A stretch of DNA of 64,000 nucleotides, taken from Strix aluco. Its lineage: Eukaryota; Chordata; Aves; Strigiformes; Strigidae. Both the position numbers and the translations under genes were made by a program. Shown one piece after another: positions 10,921-22,970 of this stretch; position 1 is the stretch's first letter; each line of letters starts with the position of its first letter. The DNA lies in NCBI RefSeq assembly GCF_031877795.1, contig NC_133935.1, positions 75,844,303 through 75,908,302 of the forward strand, in the 5' to 3' direction. Below the pieces are notes generated by a model, which saw only the letters and a list, made by a program, of their open reading frames with translations, did no database searches and had not been told where the DNA came from.

Positions 10921-13900
10921 CTTGGCTAATTGAAAAATGCAGTTAGACAAATGGAACCTAAGTGGTAGATGACACTTAAACTGGTGAGTTTTGGTGAAAT
11001 AGTAGTTTTATTTTGGTGTATCAAGGAGCGCTCTAATATTTCATTAAATTATCTTTACAATAGTGCTGATTGGGATCAAAAACAATTCAGTCTAGGGATA
11101 AGGGTTTACCCTGATGAAAGGTCACTCTCCAACAGCTCTGCACACCCCACTCACCATACCACTGGCCGTGGTCATACACTTTGCATAAGGTTCATTGACC
11201 TGAGATTCAGAGGTCTAAAAGTTAGACACTGAATTGATCCAAGGCTTCCTTTGCAGTCACTAGAAACACACATTTACCATCAGAGGAAGATTTGTTCAGT
11301 TGATCTTTGACTCTAATTTTAGTGATCCTCTGGGGTATTTCTCTCTTGAGTGTAAAAGGAAAATAGCATGGATAATTTAGAATCAGATGTGAAACTTTTA
11401 CCACCTAAATTAGGGCAGATGATTAATCCTACTTTGCTGGTTTGTTCTGCAGTGAAGCCTTTGGTGTTTGCAGCTGCGTAATTAGTTCAGCTGCCACTGG
11501 AAAGGAAGACATTTTTTTCTTTTTTTTTTTTTTTTAATTTATTGGTTTACTCTCAGAAAAAAAATTCCCAAATGTGAATTCTATGATCCTGCTCCAGCGC
11601 TCAGATAGTCTCCCCCTGAGCTGCAGTACTGCAGCTGGTGAGCTGCCCACCTCTGTACAGCTTGCTGCTCTGCAGCCTGGAGACGGCACAGTGCAGGCAT
11701 AGCAACAGCACTGAAAATAGTCACAGCCAGCACCAGAATAACATGCAGGTGTACCTGAAGAGATCTGTGTCTGTATTACTAAAATGAGTAACTTGAAGTC
11801 TGGATAAGATCAGCTCTAAACTTGACCCGCTCATGGGGAAATGCTGCTGTTTGCAGGGAGTTGTAGGGGTAACACTGCTTTCATTCTTTGTTATGTTGAA
11901 AATCCCTTATGGCAATGCTGCTGCCAGTTGTAAAGATGTGATGCCATCAAGCTCTAAAAGCCATCCAGAAACACAGAACCCTCCCTGCTTGGCAAAGATC
12001 CTCTGTGCAGAGCAGACACTGCGATGTGTCTCCTCCCAGCAGCTGGAATCAAGGGTACCCTGTGCTCAGAAGGAGTAGAGGTGACAGAGACAAGGCTTTC
12101 CCTATGTCTCCTGTGTTATCTTCGGGTTGTAGTTTTGCACCTGAGTCAAAGATACTCCTAGCAGGCCTTCACTGGCCAAACAATGTTTGCAGTGCAGATA
12201 AAATTAGTACAAAAAATCTCTAGTTTGTAAAGGGGGAACCACTGACATTTTACCCCTGTCCTCCAGCAAGAAGTCCTGGTTCGAGTCTTTTGTAAACCCA
12301 TGCTATGAAGTTAGGCTGCTTCTAAGTGTGTTTGGTAAGTTGTTTATTCATATGGCCTACATGGATGGCAGAAATAACTCTGTGGCTGACACTGGACCAC
12401 TGTTTCTGTAACAGGCTGTGGCCACTGCCACTTGTGCTGTTACTGTGCAGGCAAACAGCAGGAAGAGCAAAATACAATTATTTAACCTGCATTTCTCACC
12501 TCTCCTTTGTTCATTGCCTTTTAAAGTAATAGCTCTTGATAGCAGTTAACCAGCACTGAATATAATGAGGCGAACCTATCCCTAGTCTTATGAATGTGAA
12601 TACTAACACAGGACAAGGTCTCTGGTCGGTCTTTTGACTTCTGTGCTGTCGAGGGGTCTGCCTGTTCACAGCTCTTCCTAGTTTGTGCTACGACTTGTTT
12701 TCACTGCTCCTGAAGCTGGCTTAAGCAATTCCTTCCTCTCCTGAGTGCAGCTGCACATTTTTGCTGCCATGCTGTTTGCTGCTCCAACCCAGTTGTGGTT
12801 TTCTTTTAACACAGTTTATTTCAGTGGTGTTTATACCATCAGTGTTGGTATTGATACAGCTGCACAAGCAACGTACTGCGGTAAGAGGGTAGAAACTTGA
12901 AGCTGGCTTTTTGGCTGCAGAAAGCATATTGTGTAGCTACACACAATAGTGATCACTGGCATCAGCCTTGGAATAAATAGGAGCCATTGAAGCTATTGAA
13001 ATGGGATTAATTCCCATTGTGTATAGAGTGGAATTAGAACAGTGAATGCAAATAATGTAGACGACCAACAATTTTGGCCTTGAGGTGACATAACGCCGCA
13101 GTTAGAGACTGTCATTATTTCCTATTCTTCTTTCCCACACACATGGGCACATTGTGCATTTGAATTGCACCACAAATCCTGGCTTTCTAGATAAAAATAA
13201 AAAATTAGAAATTCAAAGTACGCAAAAGAATAATTGTGAAGTAATTGTTATAACTTGGAGGAAGCAACAGATGTTTCACTTGTTGCTGGAACTCTCTGAA
13301 GGAGAACTAATTTTCCAAGCATATCGAGTACATGCTAATCAGAAGCATTTTTCTCTATGCGGCAGCATAATGGTATTCCTCAAAATGTTCTTTGTGTTAG
13401 CTTAATAATGCACAGCCAAAGGATGCACTACTGGGACTAGCATAACAGGTTTTGCCACTGCTTTTATATTTTGTTTCTTTCAAATTCTCTTAACTGAGCC
13501 AGTAACCTTTCTTGAAAAAAAGGGCAAAATAGATTATTAGTGCCTGAAAATAACATTAAAAAAACCCCAAGACCTGGATCTAAAACAAATAAACAAACAA
13601 AATGTAATTTCACTGAAGATCAAGTTGATGCCTTGTTGAATTTATTACTGACAATGCAGATTTAACACCTGGAGCTCGCACGTGGGGAATATACTGAGAA
13701 CTGCAACACTCTTTCCTCCAGATCTGACCTTTTGAACCAGCTCCTTCTAACAACAGCTGTGACTTCTGCTCATCAAGATACCAGCCCAGCTCTGAAAAAC
13801 TAATAGCTGTCATTGTAGTACAAGGAGATGATGTAGATTAGGTAGCCTGGATAGTGATTGCGGTATTGCTAAGAACATTAAAAAATTTCCACTGACCTTA
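10921..13900. other. Intergenic, no gene recognised
   Basis: Mixed-composition DNA with a T-rich run at about 11512-11536. There is a short inverted repeat at 13000-13018 (AATGGGA, 5-nt loop, TCCCATT). No open frame has a recognisable product. Confidence 0.5.
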
Positions 13901-14140
13901 GATATGGACAGACTGGAGAGCGTCCAAAGGAAGGCCAGGAAGATGATCAAACTTCTATCCAACCCTGCCCTATGAGGGAAGAATGAAGGAGGTTAGTCTT
14001 TTCTCTCTGGACAACAGAAGGCTCAGAGGGGATCTCATCACAGTATTCCTGTACTTAAAGGGCAGCTACAAAGAGGATGGAGACTCTCTTCGCAAGGAGC
14101 GACATGGAGAAGACAAAGGGCAATAGGTACAAGCTCCCTA
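13901..14140 (+). mobile_element. CR1 ORF2 fragment, decayed
   Basis: Short CR1 remnant corresponding to the late ORF2 region: GGACAGACTGGAGAGCGTCC encodes the DRLESVQ-like start, followed by frames reading [14 protein letters not shown] and [12 protein letters not shown]. It carries in-frame stops and indels and lacks the CR1 3' UTR, so it is truncated at both ends. It is clearly older than the element at 6211. Confidence 0.85.
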
Positions 14141-15603
14141 TTTCAGCCACAGAAGATTTCCTTGCATGCACAGATCTATGTTTTAAAAATGCAAAGACTT
14201 TAATTGTATCAGAATACAAAGTAAACCAAGAGATAAAAACCAACAAAGATCAACAAGCAAGACTGTGGGACTGTTAATTCCCTGCGATTCTCCTTATCAA
14301 ATGCAGTTATTATTTGAGAAAACATTTCCAGGCACTTTGGGATATAGTTGTGAGTGTAAACCTGGACAGCACGCTCCTCTAACTGGGGCTGCCACTGGCT
14401 GTGCACAGAATGTTCTGAAGTTATGCAGACTCTACCGAGTTATCATCTGGGAGTGCCAGTGCCATTTTTTCTTATTCTTGAGGATTGTCCTGTGCTGTAC
14501 TAAATGCATTTTATTCGATACCAGCAGCAGGATTATTGGGTTAACATGCCTGTGATGCTACTGTTTTCAGTTGACATGGCAGAGGGAAAAATCTCAGTAT
14601 TACAATCAGGTTGAAGTGTTTATACAAAATTTTCTCTTGAATGTAAATTGAAATCCTGCCTTTTTGGTTTAAGATAGCAGTTAGATTTAAGCAGCAGAAA
14701 GCTGCTGAATGTTTGACTACAGGCAAACACTGTCAGTGTTCTGAAACTTTAGTGGCTATTTACTTTGCAAATAGTTATAACCAGCATCTATATAATCAGA
14801 CTCAAAAGACCAGAGATACACTGTGTGTGAGTGTCCACAGCCTGATTTAAACCAGGATGCCCTGAGGTTTGACAACTGTTCAGGTGAGTGGTGTATCAGA
14901 CAAACGTAAAAGTGGTAAGTATATGAGGTTGTACAGGTTATCTAGATGATCTACTCAGTAATATGAAGATGTTTTTCAATATGTTTAGGAATCTTGAGAT
15001 TCCACACCCTCCTTTGAATTAGCCATCATCAGCTAACAGTTTCTTTTAACATTTGCAGGAGATGTTGGTTTTATGATGGAACAATTGTTCATGTGTGAAT
15101 GAACTTGGGAGAAAAGAGAGAGGAATCGTGACATGGTTGGGAGGAGCAGACATATGGGTTGCTGAGACATGGGGAAGGAAAGCAGCATGTGCTGGGTGCA
15201 CAGGGGTAGAAGAAAGACTTAGGACAAGACCAAGAACTACCAGCTAGGATCTTGAGGAGATCATGTTTTCCCTACAGAAAGATGACATTTTCTCATTAAT
15301 TCGAGGCCAAGTATATGGAAAATTTATGTTGTTTAGAATAATGATAGAAACTGGGAGTAAGGTTTCACAAAAGCACACCTTTTCCCATACTGTGTGTAGC
15401 TTGTGTGGTGTAGGGAGGTAGAGAGGTAGGAGAGGAAAGATGTCAAGCTGAATGGAGCACAGGTGGTTTCCTTCATGTCCTGGTGCCCAGGAATTCTTCA
15501 CATGTTTCACAGGGAGTGGGAGGGAAGTGGGATGTCTGTCCCTGGGTCTTTTCTCCACACAAGGTTGAGGTGGTTGCAGTGCACTGCTGGACCTGGATGG
15601 TGG
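14141..15603. other. Intergenic, no feature recognised
   Basis: No gene, RNA or repeat that I can name. Short open frames are unsupported. Confidence 0.5.
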
Positions 15604-16276
15604 GAAATCCTAAAATATCTCAAGTTGGAAGGGACCCATAAGTATCATCAAGTTCAAATCCCTGCTCCTCACAGAACAACCTAAAACTGAACCATATGAC
15701 TAAGAGCATCATCGAGATGCTCCTTGAACTCTGACAGTCTTGGTGCTGTGAATGCTTCCCTGGGGACCCTGTTTCAGTGACCGACCACCCTCTCAGTGAA
15801 GAACCGTTTTCTAATGTCCAATCTGAAGTTCCCCTGATGCAGCTTTATTCCATTTCCTTGTAGTCTATCACTGGTCACCAGAGAGAGGAGAACAGCACCT
15901 TCCCCTCCCCTGCCCCCTTGACGAAGTTGTAGACTGCGATGAGGTCACCCCTCAGCCTTCTCTTCTCCAAGCTGAACAAGACAGGTCACCTCAGCTGCTC
16001 TTCATGTCTTTCCCTTGAGGCCTTTCACCATCCTGGTCACCCTCCTCTGAACACACTCTAAAAGTCCTTCTTATCTTGAGGCACCCAAAACTGCACACAG
16101 TACTCGAGGTGGGGTCACACCAGTGCAGTGTAGAGTGGGATGATCACCTCCCTCGACCAGCTCGCTATGCTGTGCTTGATGCACCCTAGGACATGGGTGG
16201 CCCTTTTGGCTGCCAGGGAACACTGTTGACTCATATTCAACCATCAACCCAAACCCCCAGATCTCTTTCTGTGGTC
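15604..16276 (-). mobile_element. CR1 LINE 3' end, reverse orientation
   Basis: On the + strand this reads as the complement of a CR1 element. The 3' terminus lies at the left (CTCAAGTTGGAAGGGACCCA at about 15620). The reverse-complemented ORF2 end continues through GATGAGGTCACCCCTCAGCC (about 15939) to the region reading CCCCCAGATCTCTTTCT (about 16270). The length is about 670 bp, 5'-truncated and with a damaged frame. Its terminal sequence differs from that of the 6211 element, so it belongs to another CR1 subfamily. Confidence 0.92.
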
Positions 16277-18540
16277 CCAGGGCTCTGGGAAAGAGGGAGA
16301 GCTCACATGGAGAAGGAAAAGATACCATGTAAAGGGCCAGTATTTGTTTTAAAAACAAGCCTGGAATGCTCCACCCTCTTGTTAGTGCATCAGAGAGACA
16401 CGGGCGGCATTTCTTGTTTTTTTCCATTTGCAGCGTTAGCAGTAGTACATCTCTGGGTACTTGTGCCATGTACTAAAACATATGGCAAATTACTTGCCCA
16501 TATGGGTTCGAAGAGCGATGTGTGTTCGGCAGAACAATCAGAAGACAAGCTTTGCATTCCAAGCTGGAGAGCATGGCAATCATCTCACATTGTCTAGACT
16601 TTCCTCTCTCTGTCATTTTTACATATTTTGCAGCGATTACATTAATTTCCTCTGGCTTCCTTTCTGCCAAGATCCATCTGCAACTTAGAATTGGTTAAGA
16701 TAGCTTTTCATATTCATGGTATTAGTCACTATGAGCATATTTGGAGCGAGCACTTCTGATTCTCCCATCCATTTTCATTATTGTAAATTTTTCCCATTTT
16801 GGGAGGGTGATGGAAACTTTTATTTATCTATGCAGATATTGTTAATGAAATGAAAAAAAAGTCATGAAGCCAATGTTTTAAAATATTGATTAATCCCATT
16901 TTTTCTTAGAAGATATATTATCAGACAGATATGATAGAGAAAACTCATTACTTCAGCTGTGAAAATGTATTAATGAAAGAACTGTGTCAGAACAAAAAAT
17001 GAAGACAAACTTATTACACAGTAATTTTCATTAGAAACTAGCGAAAGTACAGTTCTTGACTAGCTGGAATTAGGGGTTAATATTCCCCTTTTCACTTTCC
17101 TGATGTTGATGGGATTTTAAATGACTTCCGACAAGTTTGAATAATATTGCATATATTAGCAAGCTGTCCGTCAGCAGGGAAAGAAGAGTGCTTAGATAAT
17201 GGTGAAACCTCCTAACACGAGGAAGGGCTGGAAGGTGGACTTTAATCAAAACCTCCGGATTCCTCGTGCTTCCTCAGCTAAATGGAATATTCTCTTACCT
17301 GAAAGTACCAATTAAGTTGTATTTTCTTTTTGCCTTGGGCTGAAGCTAAAAACTGTGCTCTCAATCACTGCTTTCCAAAATAGGGAGCAAGGAAAATTTG
17401 CCTTTAAGATTTTACTGCCTTAGATTTGGGCACCAATTTATCAAGCAGACAAAATTTTTGGTATAGACAGGAGCTTGGTTATTCGTGTTTGCGGGAGCAG
17501 TGAGTCACTGTATGGGTGCTATGGACCTCATAGCTCAACTGCGTGCACCCCTCTCCCCAAATTCTTCACGTGTATAGCCCTTTCCTTGAGCTGGAAATCT
17601 GGAATTGATCTGGTTTTGCTCATGCAATTATATATGTTGCTACCTGAGCAGGTAGTTTGCTTTCTTCTTTCAGCTGTCATGAAATTCCAGTCTGGTGTGG
17701 GCCTTGGGAAGCTGCTGTGGTCTGGGGGGTGCTTTGGGTCACTGGAGCAAGGTGCCAGCCTGAGCACTTGATGCAGTCCCCCAGCTTCTGCAGGGCTTTG
17801 TGCTGCTCTTCTCTGCATCCCTCGTGCTGCCCCGAAGTGGTACACACTGCCACCCCAGCACCCGCTCTGCCCCGCGTGCACGGATGTGATATCCATCTGT
17901 GTATAGCTTTTTCCTCCTTAATTTTAAAATGATTACTTTCTGCCATTTTACTGAAATAGGTGTGTATTCATATTGCAAACCTGTAGTTATCCCCCATCCT
18001 GACTCTCTGGCAGAACTGCAGAAAACTGCCCATTTACAGCCACATAAGGAGACCAGACTATTAAAGTGTTGGCTGGTAGGTGATTAAGTGATGAATGGTA
18101 GACAATATTTTGTCTGCAGATCACTGCCATAATTTGCACAGCAGGGCTGTTCTTCATCCTCCACTGCAGTGCCATAGCTTTACCCCAGCTCAGCCCAGTG
18201 CCCCCCAGTCCTGCTGAGGTGCTGAGCTGCTTTGCTCCATCCTGCCTGCAGATGGGGACTGAAAACTACATTTTGAAGACACAGATTGCTGAGAGCTGCT
18301 GCTTGCTTCCAGAAGGCAATTACTCATCCCCTGCAAGCCAGGCTCTGCCTCCTCGTGAGACCTGCATTTCTTGAAGAGGGACACACAGTATTTAAAGAGC
18401 AGCAGTTCTTCCCCTTGAGCTGTCTTCCCAGGTCCTCTGCTGAAAAACTGAAGGAACCTGAAGGACCAGCAATAGATATAATTTATCAGTGCAGACCACT
18501 GTAAGAAATTGGCTCAAATGTATGTGACTGCATACAAATA

Positions 18541-18562
18541 TACACACACACACATATATACA
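18541..18562. repeat. (AC)n/(AT)n microsatellite
   Basis: A short dinucleotide run, TACACACACACACATATATA, in intergenic DNA. Confidence 0.9.
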
Positions 18563-21500
18563 CTTATGCTCTGCTTTACGTATCAAAGAGAAAATGCTAG
18601 ACAAACAAAACCACAACCAAGGTGTCTTTCATGTTACCTATGCTGGGACACGAAGCAGGAGGGAAAGGCAGCTTGGCAAGCCTGCTTTTGATTTTCTGTG
18701 AAAAGGTTGTTTGTACTGCAGATGATCCAGCTTGCATTTGTTATACTGATAACCAGAGATGGCTGCTGTGCATCACGCTTCTTAGCTGAGGTACAGTGCC
18801 GTGTGACTGTGGTTATGCATATTCCCAGGCCAGCTCAGCTTTGGAGATAATTTAATGTGGCAATGCATGACCAAGCCACCTTGGTGGCTCTGCCTGGAGG
18901 TGTCCGGGTTTCACTGTGGCAGGCCAGAGCGCTTCTGCAGCATGCAGCACCCCTGCAGTGAGTGTTTCACTTTAGATGGAGCAAATCTAGATATTTTCAT
19001 TCCAGAGCATGCTGAAATCTTCCATGATATGAAAGAATTACTTGTCATTTTGGAAAGAGGCAAAGCAGGGGACTCAGCACCAGGTCTCTGGCTTTTATAT
19101 TCCTCGTAAAAGGCTTGAAGTGCTCAAGAAGTCTGGTACTTTGCTGGGGGTGCTTCCCCCTGTGCTGTAATAAACTGGGCATAACAGCCAATTTCTCTTC
19201 CAGGTGCCATATGAGATTCTGTCCACCCTGAAATCAGAGGTTTATGTTTGATTTCAGTGGAGCCAAGGTTTAGTTGTTGTTTTTTTTTTCATAGGGAGTT
19301 TACTCTGATTTATATAATTAAGAGTTTTATAAAAATTATTATTCTTCTAAGGATAGATTTTTTGCCCCTTTAGAAGCTTCCTAAGCATGGAGGGACAGTC
19401 ATACCCACAAATTATGTCGCTGAGATGAGGGTGTTTTTGTGACTGTAAGCAGTAATATCAATAAACAGGGAGAAAAACCACGACAGCCTTATGCTACTTT
19501 GCATCCCACTGGGAAAAACCTAGAGAGCAAATGCATGAACGAGAACATGCTCAGAAAAACATGAACACCTCAAATTTAGCAGCCTACTACAACTTTCATG
19601 TGGGAGGGAGGTGTGTGAAGCAGGTTAATGCCACTCTGAATTTTCTTTGTCCTGAATTGGCCCTTATGTCTTCTTCCTCACAGATTTTCAGATTGAAGGC
19701 TCATAAAACTGATTTTTATACCTGCAGATCTTTGGTATACAGGTAATTTAAAAAAAAAAAAATAAATCAGATGCATACAAGTCTTTGTTGTCTTCATGTT
19801 AAAGAAGACCACAGAATGAGTGAAGCTGGACCTTTGCCTCAGCTTCCACAGAGAGTTGCTGCAGGATGGCAGCATTAGGATGCTGGTGCTGCAGCTGCCC
19901 TCAGGTTCTTTAGGACAGAAACCCCATGTTTGTCATTGATTCTCTATGGCTTGTGAGTCTTGGCTTCACTGTACACCATATGTGCTTGCGTTGCAGGATG
20001 CAGGTCTCCAAACTCTGGTGGTGTCAACAGTTTTTGTCCCAGGCTGCCACAACTCATCCCACACAGCTGTGCTGATGAACGTCAGTCTTGTGACTCACCC
20101 CAAAGTCTCTTCCTTCCCTTCCTCTCTCCTTGGTGTTTCCGAGTTCCCACCTGCATCACCCGTGCTGGAGTTTACAAGCTTTAGAATTAATTGTTAAACA
20201 TTGAAAACTTGTCCATCACTTCGTTAGGTTTTACAGGTTCCTGAGAGACTGAATTTCCAAAGCATTTTTGGTTGAACAGCCCAAATTTTAAGGCCCAGCT
20301 GTCTCTCCAACTTGTAGTCTCACTCTGCCAACAGTTACAGCCTTTGATCGTCAAAATTTCTGTCGTGCTACTTGATTAAAGATATTCAGAACTCAAGGTG
20401 AGAGCAGGCAGAGATTTACATTTGAAGTGATTTATTAACCTGCTGTAATTTAAGGTCAGGGTAGTTTTAGAATATTGTTAGTCCTTAATTTTGGTCTCTC
20501 TTTGTGCTATCCTGTAATAGACAACTAGTGTTAGTTTAATTCAAAGGGGTTTTGCTTCCTTGGAGGAAATATTAGAAGGCAAGAAAAATTCTGTAGTTGG
20601 TAAAAGTGACTAGGGAAAAAAGTCCTTTTGAATTCCTGTTCTCAAAATCCCTAGGCTACAAAAACAACTGATCAAGGTATCACCTAGGTAAGAAATAATA
20701 AATTACCTCTGGTGTGTCCCAACTCACACAGTACCCTTTGTGTCACCTACTTAGTAGCAACAGAGTGTCAAACTGAGCTGTGAATGGTGCAAATACATTG
20801 TAATTACAGTCATTGCTTGGTAGTGCTACAATCTCCTTTTTCTTATGATATGAAAAATCCTGGATGGGTTAATTCTAGAATAGACAAGTGTAGTTTAGCT
20901 ACAGTGCTCAGCATATCATGACTGTAATATCCTACTCTTCTACCAATGCTACTGTATGGTGCAGGGGGGATAACAGTTTTAATCACTTTGTCTGTTAACC
21001 ATCCCCTAACCGTCCTTCAGAAAACTGAGGAAGTTAAAGAGTATCTTGGGATTCAGGAATGGTACAGGTGGTGCTTGCTAAGCACTCTCACTTCATTGTT
21101 TTCATATGTGTCACCTTTTATTTCCTTGAGAATAATCATTTGATATAAATAAATAGAACTACCTGATTAGCCTAAGAATAATCATGTCAAATGGAAAATT
21201 CAGGTTTCATGGTAGAAAGCCAAAATGATCCCAGTACGAGAGAACTTCAGGCCTGAATATACCTACACAGACTTTACTGGCAGAACTCAGACTAAGCAAG
21301 GTTCCTTGTGTGACTGTCGGGATGTGTTCTTGTGAGTGTGTGTGTGCATGTATAGATCCTCTTTGCCATGTCCTGTTTAGGCAGAAAAGTTCTGCTTCAT
21401 TTTCTGTTCCACACTAATCATACCACACATGCAATGAGGTGGAAAAAATCTCTGCTTCTGTGGCCCCAAAGGAAGAAGGGAGTACCCAGTTATTGATTTC

Positions 21501-22952
21501 CTCCATATTCTGTAAGGACCTGCTCCTATCGCTTTGAGAGACCTGGGCTTAGACTTTTGAAATATCTGGTATTCCTTTAAAACAGAAAAACCATAAGAAA
21601 AATTTATGGGGGAATAAAGCAGACCAAACAAATCAAATCATTTAGGAGGTCTGCTAAAAAGGAAAGGTAAACAAGTCTGAGGTAGTTAGAGTTGGGGTGG
21701 TGGACTATGTGTCAGGGACAGATGCGTTGATGGCTTCTAGGCAGAAGCACCTGTAAGGAAAGGACCTGTGATGACCCACAACAGGAATTGTGCTCTCAGG
21801 GAAACGGTGTACGCAGACTGTTAGAAACACGCATTGTTCTCTAACAGCTGTACTCCAAACCCTGAACTGCTGTCTCTAGACACTTGAATGCACATCCCAG
21901 TGAAAAGCAGTGTCACCTTGTTGGGAAGAGGACATAGGGTCTGCGATGCAGATGTGAACTTCAAAAAGAGAGATTTTACATTGCCAACATGACACCTTTG
22001 CAAACACATTAGTAACTACCTGCTAGTTAGATGCACTGCAGAATATTCATTCTTATAAACCTGTGACATCCACAGTTGTTTACTTTTGTGTTACTTTCTG
22101 AGCACTGTACAAGTGTGCTGGGGCAGCAGCAGGCAGTGGCTGCGCAGGCAGCACAGGGAGGGCAATAACAGATGCTGGGAGTTGTGTTTTCAGCAGAACT
22201 CCCTGGGTAGAAATGTCCTGATTCTAAGAAGAGCCTAGTCACCTTCCTGCCTTGTTAGTGCTGGTGGCCATCCTCTAGGTTGCCCCAGACTGGCAGAGCT
22301 GCATCTCAGCTACCTCCTAACTGCATGTGGGGCTGAGTCCCCGCATCAACTGTGGGCACTTGAATGGAGATGTTGCACACAGATACTATAACTAATAGCT
22401 CCAGCTGAACTGTCCGGGTTTCCCTGCTTATCTCCTTCATGCAGCCTGGCCCTATAGATACGCTCAGGACATGTCTGAAATTGAAGGCATCTGGGAACAT
22501 TTTACTAGGGATTTATCTATCCTGACTTCAGAAATTGAGATGTCAGACATGACTTGGAGCTAGTAACCCTGCACGCTCTTCCCAGTCAATAGAAAGATTT
22601 AGATGCTTCTGCAGGACAATTAATTTCGTCCTAAAGGTGTTGGACAAATCCCTTTCTAAAGGTGCCTATTGGTTTCCTTTGTAAAAAGCCTAGAGTGAGT
22701 AACAGTAATGTAGACTTCTAAACCTGGATGAGATGAATCCTGCTCTGCATTCGTATCCATTAGTCTCCGGATCAGAGACTGAACTTGGGACACTAATATT
22801 CATCTTCCTAACCATTCTTAGTCTCACTTGCTCTACATTATATAAATGTTTACAGGGAGTGAGGACTTGCCTTGAATCCATAATGACTAGTTGTGCATCT
22901 GAGCACTGCAGCACCACTGAGCCATGGACGAAAGCTGGAGCAGAAAGCTCAT

Positions 22953-22970
22953 ACACACACACACACACAC
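22953..22970. repeat. (AC)n microsatellite
   Basis: Nine uninterrupted AC units in intergenic DNA. Confidence 0.9.
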
